Shown here: positions 1-14,788 of the stretch, in pieces | Layout of the letters: each line of letters starts with the position of its first letter | Numbering within the stretch: position 1 is the first letter of the stretch | NCBI RefSeq assembly: GCF_021155765.1 | Contig: NC_060115.1 | Location: forward strand, 992,001-1,056,000 | Source of the DNA: Diprion similis | Taxonomy: Eukaryota > Arthropoda > Insecta > Hymenoptera > Diprionidae | Direction: 5' to 3' | DNA length: 64,000 bases | Made by a program: the position numbers and the translations under genes | Notes under the pieces: model-generated | Seen by the model: only the letters and a program-made list of their open reading frames with translations | Database searches by the model: none | What the model was told of the DNA's origin: nothing

Positions 1-1400
1 CAAAAGATTTTTCGGCCAAAAAAAATACAAGGCTAACCCCTTTGCATTTTTGGCGAAAATTTCGACGACTTCGAAAAGTGCTGCAACTAATTCTTTAGGG
101 TACTATTCCGACGTGATTTTGCGAGAGGAATCGATTAATCGCAGTCCCGATACGCTGCGAGCAACACCTGCAAAGTTACAACCGAAAAACTGCAGATTTT
201 CATCGTCATTTCTCTGCTGCTGGTCCTAGGCTATTTTTCATGTGTTTTCTGAGTTCCTGGGCGTCGAATTAGTCTAAGAAGCGTCATACGGATCGATTCC
301 CAGACAAAAGATTTTTCGGCCAAAAAAAATCCAAGGCTAACCCCTTTGCATTTTTGGCGAAAATTTCGACGACTTTGAAAAGTGCTGCAATTAATTCTTT
401 AGGGTACTATTCCGACGTGATTTTGCGAGAGGAATCGATTAATCGCAGTCCCGATACGCTGCGAGCAACACCTGCAAAGTTACAGCCGAAAAACTTCAGA
501 TTTTCATCGTCATTTCTCTGCCGTTGGTCCGACGCTCTTTTTTATGTGTTTTCTGAGTCCCTGGGGGTCGAATTACACTAGAAAAGGTCATACTAATCGA
601 TTCCGAGACGAGAAATTATCGGCTTCGAAAATGAGCTAAAAAGTAAGGCTTACCCCTTTGGATTTTTTGCGAAAATTTGGACGATTCTGAAAAGTGCTGC
701 AACAAAATCGATGAGGCACTATTTTGACGTAATTTCGCGAGAGAAATCGATTAAGCGCAGTCCCAATACGCTGCGAGCGATAGCTGAAAAGTTACGGCCG
801 AAAAACTCATGATTTTCATCGTCATTTTTCTGCTGTTGGTCCTACGCTCTTACTCATGATATTTTTGCAATTCTGGGGTCCAATCACTTCAGTGAGGGAC
901 ACACAAATCGATTCCGCTTCGGAAAATTCCCAAAATTGCAGCTCACGTGAAAATCAGGCTAACATCTTTGGGAATTCGGCAAAATATCTGATGACTTTCA
1001 AAAGCACTGCAATCAATTTCGCATGTACTGCTTCGACGTAATATCGAGAGAGCAATTGATTGAATGCTGTCCTAATACGCTGCGAGAGACGCCAGAAAAA
1101 TTACATCCGACTAATTGAAGATTTTCATCGTATGTCTTCGCATTTGGTTCTTCACTGATATTGATGTTACTCCTGCATCCCTCTCGGTCCAATAATCTAG
1201 AAATCATCTACAGATCGCTGCTTAGACAAAAGATTCCAAACTCTCAATAAAGCAACGCCCACTACGTGCACAGAAATGCTGCAATAAATTCTTGAACGCA
1301 TCACATTAACGTAAGTTTGTTAGACGTTTAGATTGGGTACAATGCAAATACGCTGTGAGCATCGGATCATGAGTCACGGTCGAAATACTTTAGATTCGCA
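1..1400. repeat. Decaying ~304-bp tandem satellite array (edge)
   Basis: Five head-to-tail copies of one unit can be aligned by the landmark ATACGCTG, found at about 150, 454, 766, 1075 and 1348. Copies 1 and 2 are 304 bp apart and nearly identical. Copy 3 is clearly diverged, copy 4 more so, and copy 5 is recognisable only in short blocks. Other shared landmarks are the 'aaaagtgctgcaa' block and the 'atttcatcgtcat'-like block of each unit. Copies stay in register with small indels. The unit is broken by stops and shows no conserved reading frame across copies, so I treat it as non-coding. The array probably continues left of the window. Confidence 0.9.
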
Positions 1401-4400
1401 ACGGGTTTCAAAAAAGGTGAGGCAGAAAATCACAAACTCATTCCGTCAAGTTTCAGTTTATTCAACGTGGTTTATATCTAACAATAAGACAAGTGTTTTG
1501 GTGTCCACTATGAGTATATTGACAAGTTGATGAATAGAATCAGAGCGAAGCACAAAGGGAATACAAAAATGTCATCAAATATCACGTTAGAAATCTTATT
1601 TTTATATGAGGAATAATGCGATTCTACTGAGCTTGGACCCACTAGGGTCAGGCAGAATGTTAAACATACTCTATCAGATAGGTATTATCATAACTTTAAC
1701 TTATAGCTGAAGTTTTGGCCTGCGTACACACCTCTGCCAGGATACGATATATGATACATGCCATCGTATTGTCTCTCTCTTATGTACCCAGTATCAAAAT
1801 TAATAAAAATATCAATTTTCACCGTATTTCCTTTATATTTCCTCAATTGTTGGTCGTTTACTGTTCTGGATCTGTCTTTGGCACTTCTGATCAGATTCCG
1901 CTTAGTCTAGTGTAACGTTACGGTACCGATAATTGACTATTTCAACATGTTGTTAATAATGGAACAAACTTCTCACTAGGAATATCAGGATAAACTATAA
2001 ATAAAAATGATTTTAAACACATATTTATCGATGTATCATTAATAAATGTAATGCTTACTTTAAATTGTAAATTAATTTGTCTACCATCAACGTGATTGTT
2101 AGCCGTTTTCTTTCTTCTTCTTCAATATTCTAATACTTATGTCAATTGTATAAATTTGTATAAATAAAATTGTGTTTATTAAAGATTTATCATTCATCCA
2201 TCTAGTCATTCATTCGTAAAGAGATAAGATACGCCTTTTTTGTGAATGTGAAATGTCCCTTTATATTTTGAATTTGTGAATTGGTTTGATCAATACTGTC
2301 TAGGACAGCACTTTCAATTAAGCAAATAGATAGTCTTGACAGACTATCATTCGGCACACAAGTTCTGCATCAATTTCTTATACAAGCAAGTTTTGAACAA
2401 GAACCTTCCGATTTACAATTCGCAATCGGAAATAACAAATACAATCTTAAACTGATACAAGTGTTTGCAAAAAGAGATATCAAATCCTTATTGATTATCA
2501 GTTTAAACAAATTTTTTTTTCAAGCCCGAGTAGCACTTTTGGCGGCCCTTGTGCGTGCGGGCCCCGGACTATATATAGCCCCTGTAGCCTCACCCCCCTA
2601 AATCCAGGCCTAATTGAGGGTGTGACCTGTTCGTCTGAGAACAAATCAACGAATGATTCTCTAGTGCAGATATTCTGCGTAATTACGATGTAGATAGTCG
2701 CTCGAGTCTTACCTTCTACGAAAAGCACTCAAGCTCCCTTTTCTATTGATCCAGAAAACCAAATCGTTGACTTTCTAGTCGAAATATCCGTGAAATCGTA
2801 AGACCAATGCCTCTCGCCAGCCCAAGGCAAGCGAGTCGCTCGATCCAGGATTTGATTCAGGGCGTTTAATTTCCTCAAGCTAGCCACAAAGTGCAAACAA
2901 GCTTCTAGCCTTCTTGGAATTCGGCAGAATCGCACGCTTTCAAACAGGAGGAAAACTGGACTGGCTGCAGGCTAGACGGATAGACAGCAGATCCGCCCCA
3001 ACTGCGTACTGGCTATTTATCTCTCGGCAAACTTTCATCATCTGAACCGACAGAGATAGGTTCACACATGCTACCGTACGTACCCACCGGCGACTGCGAT
3101 TATACAACGTAGACATATCCGTTGACGTGAAAGGCAGGAAACTGAGGGCATAAACGCACGCGATTGAAAATCCAGCCCCTCCTCTTCCTCCCTTCCCCCT
3201 TCCGCTCCTGGTCGTATAACCGTGCCACTTGGGGGCGGAGATGAAGCTGCAGGAAATGCCGTCGGTGGCTGTGCGCGTCATAAGGGCGACCGTTACCGCA
3301 ACCGCCTTCCCCAATTCCATCAGGCTTTTCGGGCGCCGCACAATCGCCGCCACCTCACAGTTTATGGTTAGAATCACACGGTTTACAAGCCGCTCAGACT
3401 TGTGGCGTGGCCTCCGTGCCAAATTTTTATCGCTATTTACGAGGCCTTGTTCGACCAGAAACAATGGAAATGTCCCCACGCACCCCGCTGGCACCATCAA
3501 ACGCGGACCCTGCACCTTACGGACAGATCTATGACCCGGAAGTAATATGCGCCGATCACGGATCACGGCTTTCGCCTATAGGAAGGCGTTTTTTGTTCAT
3601 CTTCGCCGAGGAGCTGTGACGCGAATAAAAAGAGTTTTTTTTTTCATTGAGAATCTGATCGCTTTCATGTTTCCACGACTTTTACCATTTTTTTTCAGCT
3701 CTTGCGTGCACCGTGCAACCCTCCAGGAACAAGTCTTTGGATTCGAAAAAATGTGGACCTGGATTTCATGTTCCGTTTAATATTTTTTATTTCTCATGAT
3801 ATATGTATGTATATGTAATATGTTTTTGAATCCCTGTCTAATTCATCAATTTTCTTCTATTTTTCTCATTATAAAATTGACCTTAAGATATTCGTAGCAA
3901 TGACTCTGACAAGTCAAACATTCACGTTTCTCTATGTGTGTGTATTGTATTGAACAATTTTTTGAACGCACCGCGTTCTCTCATACACGCACATACATCC
4001 ATTTATACATTTCATTAGATAATCTATATCGTTTGGCATTTGCGTAGAAAAATCATCACACATTATTTTTGGAACAACATGCAGCTTTGCAACTTCATTT
4101 TCGAAAAATATGTTTGTTGATATCAGTTAATCGATTTATTAGTTTTCAAAAATAACAGATAACTGTTTTCAGTTTAATTTAATACTGTTTCTGGCGCCGC
4201 ACGCCACATATATTTATATATATTATATATATACATACATTTTTATACGAAATGAGCATTTAATTCACCAATGGCACACTAATCTTTCCTGATCTCACTC
4301 TGCCAACGATCGTCACAACGACGCGTCCTTCTTGTCACACAAGATTTTCACATAGCATAAAGTTAATAAGTCGATCCATCTAGTTCAATAGGCGATCCGG

Positions 4401-4420
4401 AATCGACGGAGGGATTTTTG
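1401..4420. other. Intergenic, no supported gene
   Basis: AT-rich flanks surround a GC-richer block at about 2520-3620 that is open in several frames on both strands but shows no domain or splice-consistent exon. A TATATATAG run sits at about 2570. The segment 3640-4400 is AT-rich with TATATA microsatellite sequence. The right end probably holds the 3' UTR of the minus-strand gene ending at 4421. Confidence 0.5.
4205..4236. repeat. AT dinucleotide microsatellite
   Basis: Interrupted TATA/ATAT run, about 30 bp, in the presumed 3' flank of B4GAT1. Confidence 0.7.
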
Positions 4421-7400
4421 TCAGTTCTGGTTCTTCATCATCTTGAGCGGATCCCGATTATACCGGGCAAAAACTTCTTTCTTGAAACCCTCGAAGAGCT
4501 TTCGGTTCATGCTGTTTTGTCTCTCACGCCACGCTGGTCGGCCCTTTTTGGTCTGAAGACCCCAATGGCCGGTGAAAATGGGCGTCAGGACAAGGAACTC
4601 GTACCCAGCTACGAACATCTCGTAAACCTGGAACAACAACGGAAGAAATTCGTCAGTTCAGACGTAAATGTGTTCCACATAAGGGAAGAAGTGCAGGACA
4701 GGTGCGGCACGATACTCGTACGTCGTTTCAATTCTCCCCAATTTAATTATCACGACTCCCAAGTTCCGTTTGATATTTCCCTCAGCTAACGCGCTGTTCT
4801 CGCGCTGCGACGGGTGACATAATTTCAGCAATTTCCGCCCCAGCTAACGCGCAAACAGACGTGCAGACAGCCGACACCTTAGTCTCGTTGTTCCGTCCCG
4901 GGAACGACGTCGCAATAATAATGTACCAGCGCCCATACGCCGTACTGGCTTGTGTTGCAAGTTGACACGTGACACCCTGCAGCCACCGTCTTGACGAGTC
5001 GTGACGACGTCTCATGACCGTTTGACATCGTGATGTAAGGTTCGAAACCCGGGTTAGAGTAAATGACAAAGGGACCAGAGGAAGAGTTCCCAAGATTGTC
5101 GCAGGTGAGGCGTGTAGTCTGGTGCAGTCTTGACGCAAAAGCTCTTCGGCCAACTTGTACTCGTTTCCGTGAAAAAACTCTTATCTTATAATTACCGTAT
5201 AATTACTGATTGAAGAAGCAATACCGGGAACACCGATAGCCTTCTTTCCTGAGACACTAGATCACAGTGTACCAGATATTTTCCTGGATAGAAGTCTCCT
5301 TGAAGTAGAACCGATTACGAACACTCCAAAGACTCCTTATGTAGATATAGAGGTAAAGACGGGACCATACACTAGACATCAGCCGACCTAATGGACACGG
5401 CGCAGTTCAAGGTTGATGGTCTAGACACCGGATATATTTAATTCAGTTTGCCGTAGATATGCGAGGTGGTATGCGGACCGGGAGGCGTTACGTTGGCACA
5501 AGGACGTTCGAGGAATGAAAAATTTAAAATGTAACGTGTGCCATGTGTCGTGAAGTACATATAAGAGAGAAGCCGCGGTGCGCATAACGCGGGTACAATG
5601 CCGGTGTACACTGGCTGGTGGCAGAGCGTGGGTGCAAATGAAATTGGCGGCTGTCAAGTGTACGGAGAAAGGGTGGAGGCGCCGAGCTCGCCCGACCAAC
5701 GCTGCAGGTAACAGGACGAGGAAGAGGAGGTGTACGCTTGGGAAATGTGTTCGGGTTAATTTCACGCTCTGGCATCACCCGCAGCGGTGACCATTGCTGG
5801 GCACCGGGTGCAACGTCGCTGCAGCTTCGCACCTGCGTGCCTTGTTTATACCCCGTTTCTATACGCCGTTATTAAATTTCACGAGGTTTCAAGTGGAGGT
5901 AGTGAGTGAGTCTCGATCCATCCTTTTTCTTCAATACTCTTTCATCTTTGCCCTCTGCACAAACTAGTGCTGTGCGATTGATCGATTTATCGGCAGCTTC
6001 GGTATATGACTCGCAACATAGACGAGTCATGTCATGAAGAGTAGTGTCAGTCTTACTGAACAGCATAACGATCCAAGGCTGTAGCTGTCAGTATTGACGA
6101 ATGACACTTCTAACACAAGCAATCATCGGTGTACGGAAGACAAGGTTTTTGTCCTTTCATAGGCACCGTTGAACACCTCAAACTTACATTTCAACCCAAA
6201 GGATAACCAGCGAAGTGTGAACGGTGATCTACCGTGGGAGAAAGTAGTAAAAAACGCGGAGATGATCTGGCGGATAAAGCGGAAAAGAGTCACGGTTCCT
6301 CTTGCGCGTATGAAAGTGAGATTGAATAAAAAGAGCACCGCTAACTTCCCTCTTATCAGCCGGCGAGTTTTATTCGAGGGGATCGCATGTAAATAAGGCA
6401 AGGAGACACGACGGGGCTACCGAAGGTGAATCTGATAATTGAGTTTTATGCGATCACACGCCGGTCTAAATCCTACTGAATAAGGGGCGTCCTCCCTTAT
6501 ACGCCCACTTATCGTACGACCTCTAACGGTGGCCCTCCGCTTCCTCTTCCGTTCACATTCACATTTGCATCCGCTCGCCACAGGACTCCCGATGCTGCAG
6601 TTTACCGGTTTTCGACCGCACCTACTCGAATCACTGATCTCTTCCGCAAGCGTTTTACTCACAGTGTAAAATCGACTCTCCGTATGCCTCGAATGCTCGA
6701 GAGACCGAGGGTACACTTTGCGATATTTTCCGAAGGATCGTGAACTCGGTGTGCAATTTTTCTACAGTGTTGAACAAGATTCTCACTTTCGACACCGAGT
6801 GATCCTACAGGTGGTGCGTTCGAAAAAACGACTGTTCTCTGACCAATGCCCGTAGAAATAAAGTAAACGTTGAGCAAAGCATCGAGTCCACCAGTACTCA
6901 ATCAGTCTAGCATTTATCGTCTTCTTCGAAGCTCGCGGATCTATACCTTAATTTTCACTGAGTCCGATGGAGTTTCTTCTTTGTTTATTGGGTTTTATGG
7001 AGGTTTTCCCGTCTTCAATTCAATTGTTTATACAAAGGTGTGATCAGTCAAATCAGGATCAATTTAAACAAACGTCGAATTGTAATTTATCTACCGTCTG
7101 AAAAAAGCGTGTTGCGTTATCTAATTAATTACTAGTCACACCAAGTACCCTGATATCGAAAATCCAAACTATTCTCACAAACTTAATTAGGCGTGAGAAG
7201 AGAATGAAAGCAGGACAGAAAATATTTCTGTCGGAACACAACCCTACAATGAAATATATTCGTACACCCGCAAAAATCTATACCAAGAGCTGATTGTGAT
7301 ACTTGTAAAATAAATCCCCGTACCAGCTAACCTTGGTAGGTATAGTTGAACTCGGTTAATAACCGTGAAAGAAAATCGGACGGGGATCGCAGCTCGATTA

Positions 7401-10400
7401 ACCGTGAGAACCTTGAATTAACGAGAATTGAACAGGCTTTGCGTAAGCGCTTGAAAAGACTATTTCGCTAATCAGCCATAACCCTCGCGGGTTTGAAGAA
7501 CATATTTTCCCCCCTTTATTTTCTTTTCACGGAACGCGAGAGAGCTCACCACGCAATTTGAAGTAATACTATTCTTGCGGTATATCTTGAGCGTAAAATA
7601 TTCCCTGCTTTCCACATTTTACGCGCTTGGTTCGAGGTTCACCATTACTCCACTTTCATCCCACCCCTAGGAAAAGCGCGAATCTATGTACCTTGTACCT
7701 ACAACGCTCGTAGGACTGCTGGCCTATGTAGCGTTGAGGGGTTGAAGAACATGTATCGGGTCTGCCTTGCGACACGGAATCGTAAACACACGGGTCAAAT
7801 GTATGCAGCTACCTATGTACGTACATACATACCAGGCGAAATAAGGCTGGAAGAGAATATTCATTCTCATTCCACCCCCCGGAATTCAGACTGCTGTGCT
7901 GTGTTCGCGAATGTAGGTCTATTTTTCGTCCGCCAACCGGTGTTACATTGCCTTATGTTAAAGCCAGCTTCCTACTAGCACGTACTACACGTACTGTCTC
8001 ACCCATTTGCATCTTGGATGTTTTTCCCTCGAAGCATTCGAAGCATTCACACCCTTTTCCTTTTACTGTTTTCAGAAACGAACTTAAAAAGCTTGAAGAT
8101 TGAGAGTATACCGATTGTTCGGGACGTTTAGTTTTGATTAGAAATTCTGCTTTCCTGCCCGCCAACACCATTTTTAGACAGGTAGTTCGATAAATGTAAA
8201 ATATAATGATCATATGGATATTCGGATGTATTTTTATGGCTTCCTGATGGTCAAGTTATTGTTTCGTATTGCCGCCGTAACGGACTTGTATTTTTGATAT
8301 ATTGGTAAGGCCTGTGATTGGTGGAAATTATTTAACCCCTCCATACAGGGGGTGACTAACAACAAGAATTATTTTCTCATGACCACGACGTTCCTACGCG
8401 TCCTGCATCGCCAGTCAAACTCTTGAAGGACCTCAAGATTCGATTTGGTTTATGTCTAGAATGACAAATGGTAAACCCAAAAGGCCAGGGATTCATACAA
8501 TCTCAAAAATAGCTTATGGTTAATGTTATGTTGGAATGGCACAATTAGTCTCATAAAAAAACAAAAACTGGGATAAATATAAGTAAACGCGGCTTGACAC
8601 GTAACACAGATGTACCGATCACGAATCGGTAGGAAAATTTTTCGAATTTCTGGTTCATTGAAAATCTGAAAAAAAGATCGACAATGAGTATTGGGAGGAC
8701 CGCGAAAAAGTTCAAAGACCCTTGTCAGCGCCTCCAAAGTAGAATGCACGTCGCGTATAATAGTCCCAGACTGTAGTATAAACCGAACATCGACGGATAT
8801 CCGACTTGGCGTTATCGACACGTATATCAAGCGGGTACCTAGAAATTGAATAATGCTTGCCAAGAGGACTCAACGAGTTCCTGTCATACGTTAACGCTGT
8901 GATATGGAATTCAATCAGCGATGAACCGCAACCTGATCCCCAACCCCGCGAAGAGAATTCCGCTGCACTCGCGTCATCGGGACCATCGCCTGTCGCCGAA
9001 CATTGTGACGACAGAGATTCCCTGTGTAGTTTGACGTCCCGCCGGTTTAGCCGATCGCATTTATTCGTTGTGTTACAGAATTCACGTGTCAACGTATCAC
9101 GGTGAGCTTCACTATGGCGTGTGTCATGGGAATAGAATTGGTGCGTAAATAATTTTTCACTATATCGACAGAGAAAGAGAGAGACGAAGAGAGAGGAAGA
9201 TAGAGAGATGTAGAATATTCACTCACCTGGGTATTTCTCGTGTAACCGTATCCCAAGAAACGTTCATCGTGTTCCGGCGCGGTGTCACGAGCGACGTAAA
9301 ACGGCTCGTAAAAAAATTCGAAGTTATTCACTTCGTGACTCACGTAAACCTTGCCGGACTTTACGATGTCAACGTTGCCTGTGTATCCTGGCAACACGTC
9401 CAAGCTCCACCTGAAACGCGACAAGAACTTTGCTAAGCACCTGTCTTCACTTTGGCCTCAGCCCTTTTCCTCTTACCTGGTGAAGTTTGTGGCGTACTGG
9501 TTGTGGATGAAGACCTTCTGGTGAAAGGGTCTGGCCAGTCCCTTGTTGGCGATTCTGACTAGGTCGGTTTTGTTTTGAGGAAACCGAACCCTGGTGTCGA
9601 TTTCGTAGGTGGGAATGACGTAGGCGCACTTCTCGCACTGCGAGGACTTGAGAAACTCGTCGAGGAGGTTGGCCTGGTTTGGACTTGGGATGATGTCGAC
9701 GTCTGTAAGGAACACGTACTCGGTCTGACAGTTCTTTCTTGCCAGGTTGCGCAGGTGATTCTGGGGGTAGACATTACGATTCTTCCAGTTTGCCAGCTCC
9801 TTCGAGAGGCCCACGGCGAAGGCGTTCAAAGTTGCCTCCGGCTTGAGGCAGTCCTCGTCGCCGGCGAGCTCGATCACTTGGGGCTGCTCGAGGACCGGTC
9901 TGTCCTTCGGTATCGCCACCGAGAATGTCACCCGTTCGCGGATCGGCGCGTAACACTTCCTGAGGTAGGCCAGGTACCGCTGAAAGACGAGGAAACTCTC
10001 GTCCCCGGGGGTGAAAACCGCCACCGAGATCGGCCCCGTCCATTGATGAGCGACCTGGACCAGAGAGTAGAGCTTCTCCACCGAGCTCTGCGTTGCTATC
10101 GATACTGAGTAGCTCGACGATAGCGCCGGAAACTCGGAGCCGACCACCACCGAGTCGAACATTTTGTACAACCGCCTCGAGTCCCATCGCCCAACCCGCA
10201 CGTCCATCCGCAAGACGCTCGACTCCGGGGGCTGCTTGTAGTCTCGTGGATCGCAGGATGGCGATGGAGCCGTGGTCCGAACGGCCGCAGGTTTTTCTGT
10301 GAGGACACTAGGTTCTCCTACATCGTCTGCCGGAGCTACTACGTAACTCGGCTCGCAATCCTCCGACTGAAGGAGCAGCATCGTGAAGAGCATGTTCGAG

Positions 10401-13400
10401 AAGGTGATTATTATCACGGTAACCAAGCTGAGATTCCATGGCCGACATCCCAACTGCAATTTCAATCAGCCTGGGTCGGTATTCAAAATTTTTTATTGAT
10501 ATTTGTGTCAGTTGAAACGATTCTTAGCTAAACTACATGTTAACTTGTATTTATTAGAGTGAAATAAATATGATTTTGTTCATACGTATCGAGATAGTTA
10601 ATTATCAGAAATTCGCATTGCCGCCATCCTATAATTTTACTCTTAACAATATTCCTGATTTTGCTAACACGATTAAAAAAATCATATTTTTCTCGCATGT
10701 CAAGTGTAATTCCGAAATGTCTTTTTCTCTCTCTCTGACTCTCGTCACTCTCGCGAAGCTTTTCCCATGAATAAGCCATTTTAGGTGGGTAATTACCTCG
10801 TCGAAAACTTCTTGCGTGAGTTGCGGAACAAAAATCTAGCTCGAAACTTTGCCAAAGTAAACCGAAAGAGGGCTTCTTCGTTCGCTGTAAATACACGTCA
10901 AGGGTAAAATTAAGGTGTTGCGTCTACAGGGGTGAATATAATCATTTGCGAATTTGTAGTGGCTTCCGAACGTTGGTAGAGGAAAGTGTTCCTATTTCGA
11001 AAGACGAGATTCGGACGAAGAAATTATTATGCAGGATTGTCAGGGTGAGTATAACAAAGATGATGGATTGGACCTCGCGATTTCTCCCGGCTCCGTTTTT
11101 ATCCGTTAACTTTTCCCCGGCTCTCCGAGATTTCGTAACCGGATATCAGGCTATTAATTACACCTGCAGAGCCACATGAAGGATAGTTTATGGTCGGCAG
11201 TGGCAATATGATCGGATTACGCATCCTCTCGTAGGTACCTACTAACGACCCAATCCCCATCAGCCTTGGTCGAGATGCTTTATTGCTCGGCTGCGCCGCG
11301 GGTGTATCGCGTTCCATTATAAAAATTAAATATTCCCAAGTCTCATGAGGGCGGAGTTTTTTCATTGCTGGTGAAAATGAGCTAGAAAACGCCGTGAAAA
11401 TGTGATAAAAATTCTTCAGTTCGTTATTTTTAATTTCTCATAAATCCGCTCCGCCCCTTCGCATATCCTCAGCAATAAGGGAAACGAGAGAGGAAAGATT
11501 CGGGGTTAAGCGCGCAAAATACCCCTTCGGCACTCAAAATCCCTCCTTCGGATCCATGAATCTTTAGCCACGAGATGCCACTTTAGGGGTAAGTTGTTGC
11601 ATCGATCGGTTCAACGGCAACGGGACAAGTGGCCGATGGGGAAGAAGAAAGGCCTCGAGCAAATTCGCCGGCCTTACCGCCCTAGTCGTGCAGCACTGAT
11701 TTACTTCGAAACTATGCGATACTCACTCCCGGTACTCCAAAGTTCCTCCTTCTATGGAACGACGGCTTATGCGCTGTGTACATTACGTAAACGGGTCCAT
11801 GCAGCAGACGACACGCTCGATTTTATCCTCCAAGTTTCGCCGTTCCCCTATTTCCACATGGTGCCCAGCAGGATCTAGCTTGCAATTGGTTTCCTGAAAG
11901 CGGAACTTTCTACGCTCTTCAATCTACCGAAAACACTCCACAAACGATCGTTCAATGGATCACGACTCGCGGTTATTCTTGAAATTGACAAAATTTTCAG
12001 CTACAATAATAAGTGAGGCAATGCTCTTGATGCACGGATAACAATTTTGTCCTGGCCCAGTTCTCTCTATAGTACCTACCTACAATAAGACGTTGGCTGT
12101 AGCTCCTTCAATTGAATATAACCGCGAATAATACACGATTCTGAGAATAGAATCGTAATAAGACGTCGCTGAGTCGGCCCACCACGGTGGCACAGCGTCC
12201 TTATTCGATAAACGCAAAACGAACTGCTTCTCTATTCCAAAGCCACTCCACCACTGGCGAAGAATACGGTCGCCAAGGCTAGAAGCAGAATTCATTCTAT
12301 TCGCGGACTACCACGGAAATCGTAATGAGGATAAGCCCCGAGTGAATTCTATCCCTGATATTCCAGGTGGAAGCAAGTTCTCAGGAATTCCCGATACCGT
12401 GTTAATCTTAAATCTGGAATTCGAGCTTTCAGGGTTGTTTTCTCCAGGCGAGAAATCGAATCCACCTATTACCGTTCTCTACAAGCCAAATAAATTGCCC
12501 AGACATTCGAAGAACCCAACTATTCCTGTTAGACGTCACCCTTGCCGTAACTTTAGCGAGTAATTATGACGCGTTCTACGTGCGCGTAGCTGATTACCGG
12601 AACACTTTCACGTACCTACTACGATTGCAAACGCAAACACGTGGCATTGCGGGTCAGTCCAAGCCACAGCAGTAGGTACAGGGAACGTCGAGCTGCTCGT
12701 TGAGAATTACCGCAAACTGTGCAGTAGGTGCAAGAGTGCAGAGTGCAGAGTGCAGAGTGCGGCTGCTCATCTACTGCTGCAATGCACACGAGACAGTATG
12801 TGCAACGGCAGGTCAGGATGGAGATGATTGATTATGCCAGTACAATGTTATCGCCGATGGAGAGGCCGTCGAGTACCGCCTGACTCATGCATCACCGTTA
12901 CATGACTGGGGCATTACCAGATTGGTACCAGCTCCACTGGTTCTCCAGGTTTTCGGCGATTTTTCTTTCACACCGATTCTCAAGCCTGGTCATTCTGGCC
13001 TCAGAGTGATTAGAATTTGGTGGTAAAAAAACAGCGTGTGCGTACATACTACAACGGTTGTTATTGGTTCGCAGTATAGGTTACAGTTAAGCGCTGAGAT
13101 ACTTGAAATGGATGGACTTTAAGGGAGCAGCGTATAGAAACGTGAATACGCTTATCTCTGAAGCGATCCGGTTCCATGTGTATGACATAGAGCTATTAGT
13201 TTATTATCATAGAACTGAGTCCGCCCACATTGGGTAATGCGCTTTCAGCATTCCATGGAAGCGGGAAGAGCATTGAGAGTTTCCAAAGAATTTCCAATTC
13301 TCGCCTTTTCAGTCCCCCAGGCCAACCGCTAGCCGCCTCGCATCCTAGTCTCCTCCGCACCTCGAGTTACGGTAATGAACAGTATTCAGTTTATCCAAAC

Positions 13401-14747
13401 CCGAGTTCCGGCCGTTTCAACCTCGCAGTTGAAGCCCTCTGGAAAATAGGGAGAAAATAGGCTGCGGGGATCTGAAAGGATGCCTGTATCCGCAGATCCT
13501 AGACCGAAAAACCCACCGAGTTCATGGCCTTCGGCTGCTGTTCTAACTCTAAACTTCTGTGTCAACGTTTGCTAAGACTTTCGCAGCGCCACGTGGATAC
13601 GAGGTACAGAGGTCGTTTCTTATGTAACAATGTTATAAGCTTCGCACCGCACCAAAACGTGATCAATGTCACGACTGTCGACTCGTCCAGACAATTCGAT
13701 TACACAGCTGTGCTCGTCTTGGAGGATAATCGACGAATAATTAATTCGACAGTTGTAGTATAGTGTGATTCGCTGGAGTTTGATAAATCGAAGGGTGCAG
13801 TGCGCTTCTTCATCCTGTAGTAGTACGAGAGATAGTGTCTGGAATTTTGGCCAAATTTTACCCAAAATTTGATATTCATACATTCTGCACGTAGCGTCTA
13901 ATCTGAGCGCATTTTCAAAAATGTCAACAAATCTCAATCAGATAACTTCAGGCGACATTGAAAATGTCTGAAAACAGTATTTTTGCGATATGGGTATCCA
14001 CGCAAATGACTTAAAACAAAAATTAACCATGCTGCTGTATGTCACTTGGGTCAGATTTTTTGACATTTTTGGAAATACACTCACGGCAAATAGTATACCA
14101 ATTTTTTTTGACACAGCAGAAATGGCCCCCCGCGAAGATGCTACACTTTTGATCGTTACTACCCACCTAGTCGAGTCTAGGGTCATCTAATCTATCGATT
14201 TTACACGGTTTTAGCCATTTTTCTATGTTACATAGTTTTGGTCGCTATCTCTCGTACTACAGAGCACGGCTCGCTTATGCTGCAACGCTTTACACACGCC
14301 TGAGTTAACCTGAGCTTGGGCAATTACACCCAATTAAAATATTTCATAAACAAACTTTACGCCAGCTTTCATCTCGTTCTCTAGGACACTTTCAGCTTGC
14401 CTCGTCCGCGGAAAAATACACCAATTACGTCTTACCGTATACTTTGGCGTGAAACCGGCCGTATGGAGTAAGGTAATTGGCACGTCTTGCCTCTATTCTG
14501 AGCCATCCACGCTGCTCATCTCGCTCACTTCCTTGCCGTTATACGCGTGTATACCTTTCAAGGGTGATAATGAAAAACTTGCGTATAATCGGCCGGTGAA
14601 AACGCGCGCCACGAGCTGCTTTCTTGAGGGGCTGAAACAGCCCCGTATGCTCCTCTCCGATGTTGGTTAACGTTGAACCGTTGTAAAAGCTTCATCGTGC
14701 CATGAACAGGGCTGCAAAAATTAACGAGGACGCCTTGGTGTATCGGA

Positions 14748-14788
<41 letters not shown>

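Noticed and set aside
2940-3566. 208-codon open frame on the minus strand with overlapping plus-strand open frames
   Set aside because: The block is GC-rich and open in several frames at once. The translation has no domain, no plausible exon borders and biased Arg/Ser content typical of chance frames.
5040-5060. GGTTCGAAACCCGGG, resembling a tRNA B-box
   Set aside because: No matching A-box, acceptor stem or anticodon arm at the required spacing. No other tRNA-like sequence was found in the window.
9575-10108. 177-codon plus-strand frame inside B4GAT1
   Set aside because: Antisense shadow of the confirmed large coding exon.
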